This document shows positions 5,976 to 10,339 of a stretch of DNA of 10,339 bases, piece after piece; the stretch's first letter is position 1, and each line of letters begins with the position of its first letter. The stretch spans positions 5,862 to 16,200 of the forward strand of contig DFDR01000030.1 in NCBI GenBank assembly GCA_002369295.1. Reading direction: 5' to 3'. The translations under genes were made by a program, and so were the position numbers. The notes beneath the pieces were generated by a model. That model worked only from the letters and a program-made list of their open reading frames with translations. It searched no databases and was not told the origin of the DNA. Source of the DNA: Desulfovibrionaceae bacterium UBA3823. GTDB lineage: Bacteria; Desulfobacterota; Desulfovibrionia; Desulfovibrionales; Desulfovibrionaceae.

Positions 5976-6005
5976 ACTATATGACATAATCATATAGCCG
6001 CGCAA
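5976..6005 (-). promoter_or_regulatory. Promoter of the amino acid ABC importer operon
   Basis: Read on the minus strand, TTGCGC (6005-6000) and TATAGT (5981-5976) are separated by 18 bases. Transcription would start near 5969, about 27 bases before the TTG start of the first permease, which fits the strong GGAGG site used there. The AT-rich patch is isolated in GC-rich surroundings. Confidence 0.6.
5977..5997. promoter_or_regulatory. Perfect inverted repeat over the -10 box: operator candidate
   Basis: CTATATGA (5977-5984) and TCATATAG (5990-5997) are perfect inverted copies around a 5-base centre. The repeat covers most of the -10 element and the spacer of the importer promoter, so a dimeric protein bound here should block RNA polymerase. 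The half-site spacing suits a winged-helix or other helix-turn-helix dimer; I cannot name the regulator, and none is encoded in the window. Confidence 0.65.
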
Positions 6006-6072
6006 GCGCCATCGCTTTCCCGCTTCCTGGCGTCCTGTCCTGCCGGACCCCGCCGCAGGGCAGCCGCGGCTT

Positions 6073-6101
6073 TTGCCTGCAGTCCGGCATTGCGCTAGGG
6101 T
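6073..6101 (+). promoter_or_regulatory. Candidate promoter of the EamA transporter gene
   Basis: TTGCCT (6073-6078) and TAGGGT (6096-6101) are 17 bases apart, with a predicted start near 6108, about 36 bases before the ATG. The -10 box is only a moderate match. A very similar TTGCCT-17-TAG arrangement precedes the YhcH-family gene. Confidence 0.45.
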
Positions 6102-6143
6102 GGAGGCGTTTCGCCACCCCCAATCCGGCAGAGGTCCTTGTCC

Positions 6144-7082
6144 ATGTCCACGCGCATTCTGCTCAGCGGCCGCGAATGGGCCCTTTGCGGCGTCACCATG
6201 GTCTGGGGCGCCACCTTTCTCTTCATCCGCATCGCCCTGGAGCTTACGGGCCCCCTCTTCTTCACGGGCATGCGCTTTGCGGCCGCCGCCGCCATCCTGC
6301 TTGTCCTGGCGCTCCCCGTGCTCGGCGGCATCACGCGTCGCGAGCTCTTCGGCGGACTTGCCGCAGGCTGCGTCATCTTCCTCGGCTTCGCCAGCCAGAC
6401 CGCAGGCCTTGCCTCCATCGAGGCGTCCAGGTCGGCCTTCATCACCGCCTTCTACGTGCCGCTGGTGCCCGTGCTCGAATGGCTGCTCCTGCGCCGCCTG
6501 CCCAGCCGCTTCGTCCTTGCCGGCCTGGCGCTGGCCTTTCCCGGCGTTGCGCTCATCTCCGCAGGCGGCGCGCAGGCCCTGGACGGCTTCGCCAGCTTCG
6601 GCCGGGGCGAGCTCTTCACCCTGCTCTGCGCGGCCGCCTTTGCCCTGGAGATCGTCATGGTCGGCATCCTCGCGCCCGGCACCAGCGTGCGGCGCTTCAC
6701 CTTCGTGGAGCTCGCCGCGACATCCCTGCTGAGCTTTGCCTGCATGCCGCTTGCGGGCGAAGCCCTGCCGCGGAACATGCTCGAGCCCGCCTGCCTGGCC
6801 TGCGGGCTCGGCGCCGCCACGGCGCTCCTGCAGAGCGTCGTTGTGTGGGCGCAGAAAAGCATTCCTCCGTCCCGGGCAACCGTGATCTACACGGGCGAGC
6901 CCGTCTGGGGCGGCTTTTTCGGCTGGCTGGCCGGCGAGCGGCTCGGGGCCGGCGCCCTGGCAGGCTGCGCCCTCATCGTGGCCGGCATTCTGATCAGCGG
7001 GAAGAAGGGCCGGCCAAAGGCGCCGGAGCGGCCTTCCAGGAAGCAGTCCGGCGCGAGGCAGTCCGGCGCAAAGCCGTCCTAG
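6144..7082 (+). CDS. DMT-superfamily (EamA) transporter
   Basis: This 312-residue inner-membrane protein has two EamA repeats (PF00892) and about ten hydrophobic segments, the usual size for drug/metabolite exporters. Repeat one starts with WALCGVTMVWGATFLFIRIAL (12-32) and includes FTGMRFAAAAAILL (40-53). Repeat two starts near GRGELFTLLCAAAFALEIVM (153-172) and includes the conserved EPVWGGFFGWLAGERL (252-267) followed by GCALIVAGILI. The hydrophilic tail holds SGARQSGAK, an imperfect repeat. The family exports amino acids, cofactors or other metabolites; the substrate cannot be read from the sequence. The ATG is preferred over an upstream TTG at 6138 because GAGG (6131-6134) lies 9 bases from the ATG but only 3 from the TTG. 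It diverges from the amino acid importer, so a role in the same metabolism is possible but not shown. Confidence 0.9.
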   Translation: MSTRILLSGREWALCGVTMVWGATFLFIRIALELTGPLFFTGMRFAAAAAILLVLALPVLGGITRRELFGGLAAGCVIFLGFASQTAGLASIEASRSAFITAFYVPLVPVLEWLLLRRLPSRFVLAGLALAFPGVALISAGGAQALDGFASFGRGELFTLLCAAAFALEIVMVGILAPGTSVRRFTFVELAATSLLSFACMPLAGEALPRNMLEPACLACGLGAATALLQSVVVWAQKSIPPSRATVIYTGEPVWGGFFGWLAGERLGAGALAGCALIVAGILISGKKGRPKAPERPSRKQSGARQSGAKPS

Positions 7083-7268
7083 ACGGTCCCGGAAGCGCGC
7101 CGGCTTCGGCGCCCGGCGCAGCGCCGCGGGACGCCAGCGTGCCGGCACAGCGCTTTTCCGCTATCCGCCTGAACGTGCGCTCTGCAGTCTCTGAGAGCTC
7201 GCGCCTGGCGCGAACCGGCCGCCGGCGCGACGGGCGGATCCTCGACGCCTCGGCCCCCCGGACGCAGA

Positions 7269-7303
7269 GAGCCTCCCGAACCGCGCTCTGGTCCGGGAGG
7301 CTC
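7269..7303. terminator. Long hairpin between convergent genes
   Basis: GAGCCTCCCG (7269-7278) and CGGGAGGCTC (7294-7303) pair perfectly. The stem extends inward by ACC/GGT after one A-C mismatch, leaving a 7-base loop. It sits 21 bases beyond the DUF697 stop and nearly 190 bases beyond the EamA stop. Neither strand has a real T-run, so it may be a terminator that does not rely on one, or a transcript-end structure. Confidence 0.5.
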
Positions 7304-7323
7304 CTGAAAGGCGCGAGGGCGCG

Positions 7324-8532
7324 CTAGGACTTGTTTCTGCCGAGCAGGCCGCCAAGGAAGCTTCCGCCCTTCTTGGCGGCCGACCAGGCCATGGAGCCGG
7401 CAGACTTGACCATGCGCGCGCCGGTCTGCAGGCCACCGCCCACGGCGCCGCCGCCCGTTATGACGGCATCGCCGAGGCTTTCCGCGCCGGCCACGGCGGC
7501 TTCGCCGAGCTTGACGCCGGCGCTCACCACGCCGCCGGCAACGGTTTCGGCGGCCCCTGCGGCAACGCCGGCCACGGTGCCGGCAACCGTCCCGCCCGCC
7601 TCGGCCATCTTTCTGCCAGTCAGCGAGGAGAGGGCCAGCAGCTGCTTTTTCATGGCCGCAATGATGGCGCCCATGGTCTCCTGGGTGATGTCGACGAGGA
7701 TGGACCCGGTTTCGGCGATGCAGGCGCGCTTCTGGGCCTCCTCGCCGCCAAAGACGGCATAGCGGAAGGCCTTCTTGGTCACGACGCCGGCGCGCACGGC
7801 AAGCAGGCAGTTGGCCGCGCCCTCGATGGCGGCCTGGGTGAAGACGTGCAGGGCAGAGCCTACGAAGGGAAGCGACGCGGCCCCCATGGCCGGGGCCACG
7901 GAGGGCACGATCTGGCCCACCGAGTCGGTGATGGTCTGGGGGATGTCAAGGGCGTCGATGGAGAAGGCCACGAAGGTGGTCGTGGAGACGGCCGCATAGA
8001 CGCTCACGATTTCGCGCGGCGTCGGCCGCTGGTTGTAGATGGCGGAGATGCGCCAGATCATGCGCACCAGGGAGAAGAAGACGATGAGGGCGTCGAGGCG
8101 GCCGTTCTGGGCAAGCGCCGTGCCGAGAAAGACGCGCTTCCCGCCGAGGCGGATCTCGCGGTCCGCCTCCTCGTCGAGCAGGGCCAGGGAACGCTCGAGG
8201 AAGTCCGGATCCTCAGGCTTGAGGCCGGCATCGCGGACAAGCCTGCTTGTGGCAAGGCGCTTCGTCATTTCGCAGGCAAAAAGGCGGCGGTCCTCGTCGC
8301 TGGCGTGCTCCTTGAGCACCATCTTGCCGCCCCTGGGAAAGAGGGCGAGGTAGAGCCAGGCGAAGCCTGCCAGTTCGGCGAGGACAAGGACAAGGCACAC
8401 CCAGCGGCCGGAGCCCGGCACGAGGGCGTCGGCGGTGCCGATGCAGGCCGCGTCGATCTGCAGGAGCAGGGCCGCCGCGGCGACGACGAAGAAAATGCCG
8501 GCAAAGGTCATGAGTTTCGAAAGCCAGCGCAT
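7324..8532 (-). CDS. DUF697 domain membrane protein with Gly/Ala-rich tail
   Basis: This 402-residue protein (from the second of two adjacent ATG codons; AAGGAGG lies 5 bases before it) has two N-terminal membrane segments, about 7-27 and 45-65. A charged region with EDRRLFACEMTKRL and EEADREIRLGGKRVFLGTALAQNGRLDALI follows, then a DUF697-like region (about 145-280). The latter contains IYNQRPTPREIVSVYAAVSTTTFVA and VFTQAAIEGAANCLLAVRAGVVTKKAFRY. DUF697 occurs in YcjF-like proteins and next to GTPases; its biochemical role is not established. Residues 312-397 are almost all Gly, Ala, Val and Ser, with repeated GxxxG-type spacing (GGTVAGTVAGVAAGAAETVAG), ending in a basic GRNKS. That pattern suggests membrane-associating or oligomerising helices. 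It converges on the EamA gene and diverges from the YhcH-family gene. Confidence 0.78.
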   Translation of the reverse strand: MRWLSKLMTFAGIFFVVAAAALLLQIDAACIGTADALVPGSGRWVCLVLVLAELAGFAWLYLALFPRGGKMVLKEHASDEDRRLFACEMTKRLATSRLVRDAGLKPEDPDFLERSLALLDEEADREIRLGGKRVFLGTALAQNGRLDALIVFFSLVRMIWRISAIYNQRPTPREIVSVYAAVSTTTFVAFSIDALDIPQTITDSVGQIVPSVAPAMGAASLPFVGSALHVFTQAAIEGAANCLLAVRAGVVTKKAFRYAVFGGEEAQKRACIAETGSILVDITQETMGAIIAAMKKQLLALSSLTGRKMAEAGGTVAGTVAGVAAGAAETVAGGVVSAGVKLGEAAVAGAESLGDAVITGGGAVGGGLQTGARMVKSAGSMAWSAAKKGGSFLGGLLGRNKS

Positions 8533-8661
8533 CATTTCCTCCTTGGGGGCAACGGGGGAGCGGGGGACCGCGGAGCCGGAGGCGGAGGGCACGGCGCCCT
8601 CCGCACGGGGCGCGCCATTACTGATAATAAGTCCCCGCGGCCCGTCTGGGAAGAGCCGTTT

Positions 8662-8690
8662 TTGCCTCGGTGCGCAAAACCTGCTAGAAG
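8662..8690 (+). promoter_or_regulatory. Candidate promoter for the YhcH-family gene and dnaE
   Basis: TTGCCT (8662-8667) and TAGAAG (8685-8690) are separated by 17 bases. The predicted start near 8697 gives a leader of about 66 bases that contains a GC-rich hairpin at 8711-8730. Confidence 0.5.
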
Positions 8691-8762
8691 GGGCTTGCCG
8701 GTGCCGGCGCCCGGGGGGCGGACCCCCTGGACAGCGCCCCGGCCCCCGGCAGGAGAATCAGC

Positions 8763-9218
8763 ATGCAGACAGGAACGCTTGCAAACTGGGACATCGACAA
8801 GACCCGCCTTCCCGAGGCCTTTGATCTCGGCGTGGCCTGGCTTCTGGCGCACCTCGACGCGGCCCCCGGCCGCTACGAGGTGGACGGCGGCCGCGTCTAC
8901 GTTGCCATCGAGGAGCCGGGGACCAAAAGCCCTGCAGAAAGGCGCTTCGAGTCCCACGCGCGCTACGCCGACCTCCAGGTGCTGCTGCAGGGCGCCGAGC
9001 GCCAGGACTACTGCACGCACTACCCCGAAGGCGCCCCTGAGGAGGACTGGCTGGCGGAGCGGGACGTGGCCTTCTGGCCGCCCCAGCCGGCCGTGCAGAC
9101 GCTGGTCATGGCGCCCATGGACTACGCCGTCTACTACCCCCGCGAGCTGCACGCTCCGAACCTGGCCGTGGACAGGCCAGGCCCCACGAGAAAGGCCGTC
9201 GTCAAGGTGCGCCTCTAG
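8763..9218 (+). CDS. YhcH/YjgK/YiaL family protein
   Basis: This 151-residue protein matches the YhcH/YjgK/YiaL (DUF386, PF04074) family over its full length. Conserved parts are RFESHARYADLQVLLQGAE (61-79), equivalent to the family's F-E-x-H-x-x-x-x-D-I-Q region, DVAFWPPQ near 100, and the C-terminal YYPRELHAPNLAVDRP plus RKAVVKVRL. The fold is a cupin-like double-stranded beta-helix; His and Glu residues in these motifs bind a metal in characterised members. Members are tied to sugar metabolism, and the E. coli YhcH protein has been linked to sialic acid anomer conversion. No other sugar gene is in this window, so the substrate here is unknown. The start ATG has AGGAGA at 8751-8756. dnaE begins 21 bases after its stop, so the two are probably cotranscribed. 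Confidence 0.88.
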   Translation: MQTGTLANWDIDKTRLPEAFDLGVAWLLAHLDAAPGRYEVDGGRVYVAIEEPGTKSPAERRFESHARYADLQVLLQGAERQDYCTHYPEGAPEEDWLAERDVAFWPPQPAVQTLVMAPMDYAVYYPRELHAPNLAVDRPGPTRKAVVKVRL

Positions 9219-9239
9219 GCTCGCGCCAGGCCGCCGGCC

Positions 9240-10339
9240 ATGGCCGACTTCGTCCACCTGCACTGCCACTCGGCGTACAGCATGCTTGACGGCGCCATGC
9301 GCCTCGGCGATCTGTGCGCGCGGGCCGCCGAATACGGCATGCCGGCCGTTGCCGTCACCGACCACGGCAATCTCTGCGCCCACGCCCAGTTCCAGCTGGC
9401 CTGCCGGGAGCACGGCATCCGCCCCGTCTTCGGCTGCGAGTTCAGGCTCTGCGAGGACAGGCGCAGGGCGGACGGCGCCGAACCGCCAAGCCATCTCGTG
9501 CTGCTGGCGCAGAGCCTCGACGGCTGGCGCGCTCTCTCCAGGCTCTCGAGCCTCTCCTGGACCGAAGGCTGGACCGAAGCCCGCCGGGAGCCCCGCATCG
9601 ACTGGGATCTGCTCTCCCGTCTGGGCGCAGGGCTCTGCTGCCTCTCGTCCTGCCTCGAGGGAGCCGTGCCCCGAGCCTGCGCCAGAGGCGACATGGACCA
9701 GGCCCGCGCCCTCGCCAGGCGCTTTGCCCGCCTCTTCCCCGGCCGCTTCTACATCGAGCTCGTGGACAGCGGCATCCCGCTCCAGGACGCCGTCAACGAA
9801 CAGCTGCGCGAACTGGCCGAGACGGAGGGGCTGCCGCTCGTCGCCACGGGCGACTGCCACTACCTCGACTTCGAAGACGCCCCGACCAGGGACGTGCTGC
9901 GCTGCATCCGGGCCCAGACGACCCTGGCCGAGGCCGGCGAGCTTCTCTTTCCGGCACGGGACCTGCGCTTCAAGAGCGCCGAAGAGATGCAGGAGCGCTT
10001 CCAGTCCTGCCCCGAGGCGCTGGCCGGCGCCTGCGCCCTCGCCGAGTCCTGCCGGGTGGAGCTGCCCTTCGGCAGGCGGGTTCTGCCCTCCTGCGCCGTG
10101 CCTGACGGACGCACGCCGGAGGAGGAGTTCCAGCGGCTTGCCCGGGAGGGCCTGGAGCGCCGGCTGGAGGGAAGGCGGCTCTCGCCGGAGGAGCGGACAG
10201 CCTACCAGCGGCGTCTGGACTACGAGACCGGCGTCATCGTCAAGATGGGCTTTGCGGGCTACTTCCTCATCGTTGCCGAGTTCATCGCCTGGGCGCGGAG
10301 CCAGGGCATTCCCGTCGGGCCCGGACGGGGCTCGGCGGG
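9240..10339 (+). CDS. dnaE: DNA polymerase III alpha subunit, N-terminal part (runs off the window)
   Basis: The 366 visible codons are the N-terminal third of the replicative polymerase alpha subunit, which is usually about 1,150 residues. The PHP domain opens with FVHLHCHSAYSMLDG (4-18), followed by VTDHGNL (39-45), FGCEF (65-69) and ATGDCHYLD (202-210). The visible part ends in the palm motif MGFAGYFLIVAEF followed by GIPVGPGRGSA, which precedes the first catalytic aspartates; these lie past the end of the window. The probable PHP metal ligands His8, His10, Asp17, His42, Glu67, His85, Cys138, Asp205 and His207 are all retained, unlike in E. coli DnaE. The start ATG at 9240 has no clear ribosome binding site, and the upstream stop is 21 bases away. 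Reading-through ribosomes or a leader-independent start may supply initiation. No frameshift is seen. Confidence 0.97.
   Translation, partial: MADFVHLHCHSAYSMLDGAMRLGDLCARAAEYGMPAVAVTDHGNLCAHAQFQLACREHGIRPVFGCEFRLCEDRRRADGAEPPSHLVLLAQSLDGWRALSRLSSLSWTEGWTEARREPRIDWDLLSRLGAGLCCLSSCLEGAVPRACARGDMDQARALARRFARLFPGRFYIELVDSGIPLQDAVNEQLRELAETEGLPLVATGDCHYLDFEDAPTRDVLRCIRAQTTLAEAGELLFPARDLRFKSAEEMQERFQSCPEALAGACALAESCRVELPFGRRVLPSCAVPDGRTPEEEFQRLAREGLERRLEGRRLSPEERTAYQRRLDYETGVIVKMGFAGYFLIVAEFIAWARSQGIPVGPGRGSA

Noticed and set aside
7097..7112. GCGCCG-GCTT-CGGCGC hairpin shortly after the EamA stop as its terminator
   Set aside because: Six pairs and no T-run; in sequence this rich in GC such hairpins are expected by chance.
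5223..7148. A minus-strand open frame of 641 codons covering the first permease and the EamA gene
   Set aside because: Only the part from 5942 down looks like a protein family; upstream it is low-complexity sequence antisense to a clear EamA gene. High GC content makes such long antisense frames common.
8633..8650. Promoter for the DUF697 gene on the minus strand using TATTAT near 8630
   Set aside because: The -10-like box is good, but no acceptable -35 box lies 16-18 bases upstream, so it was not listed as a feature.
8532..9860. A 442-codon minus-strand open frame opposite the YhcH-family gene and dnaE
   Set aside because: It is antisense to two well-supported genes, has no recognisable domain, and shows the Gly/Ala/Arg bias expected of an opposite-strand shadow.

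Overview
The window is GC-rich, densely coded bacterial DNA with strong Shine-Dalgarno sites (AAGGAG or GGAGG before most genes). It looks like an ordinary chromosomal segment: a housekeeping tRNA, the start of dnaE, transporters and small conserved genes, with no transposase, integrase, CRISPR array or phage gene. Base composition, the stand-alone pyruvate kinase C-terminal-domain protein, a small free FeoA and a DUF697 membrane protein fit a Desulfovibrionaceae-like sulfate- or sulfite-reducing bacterium. That placement is an inference from gene content and was not tested by any search.

Layout. Bases 1-173 hold the 3' end of a gene with a beta-CASP metallo-beta-lactamase motif. It overlaps a pyruvate kinase alpha/beta-domain gene (139-693). 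A tRNA-Thr(GGT) follows (794-869), with its own promoter and a strong terminator. Next come feoA (1080-1310), a structured gene-free stretch, and a Lys/Pro/Ala/Gln-rich lipoprotein (1737-2396) ending in 12-bp-period repeats.

Bases 2493-5942 are a four-gene minus-strand operon for a polar amino acid ABC importer. In transcription order it is permease, permease, periplasmic binding protein, ATPase. The genes overlap or nearly touch except for one 44-bp gap. A promoter lies at its head, with a perfect 8+8 inverted repeat over the -10 box. A DMT/EamA exporter (6144-7082) diverges from the same intergenic region. A DUF697 membrane protein with a Gly/Ala-rich tail (8532-7324, minus) converges on it. 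On the plus strand a YhcH/YjgK/YiaL-family gene (8763-9218) is followed 21 bp later by dnaE (9240 to the window end), which is cut off before its polymerase catalytic aspartates.

The most unusual item is the importer ATPase. It carries about 105 extra C-terminal residues that resemble one lobe of a periplasmic amino-acid-binding protein, placed on a protein that should be cytoplasmic. Other points of interest are the near-perfect operator candidate in the divergent intergenic region, the abrupt end of the beta-CASP-like gene, and three spaced T-tracts directly upstream of the tRNA promoter.
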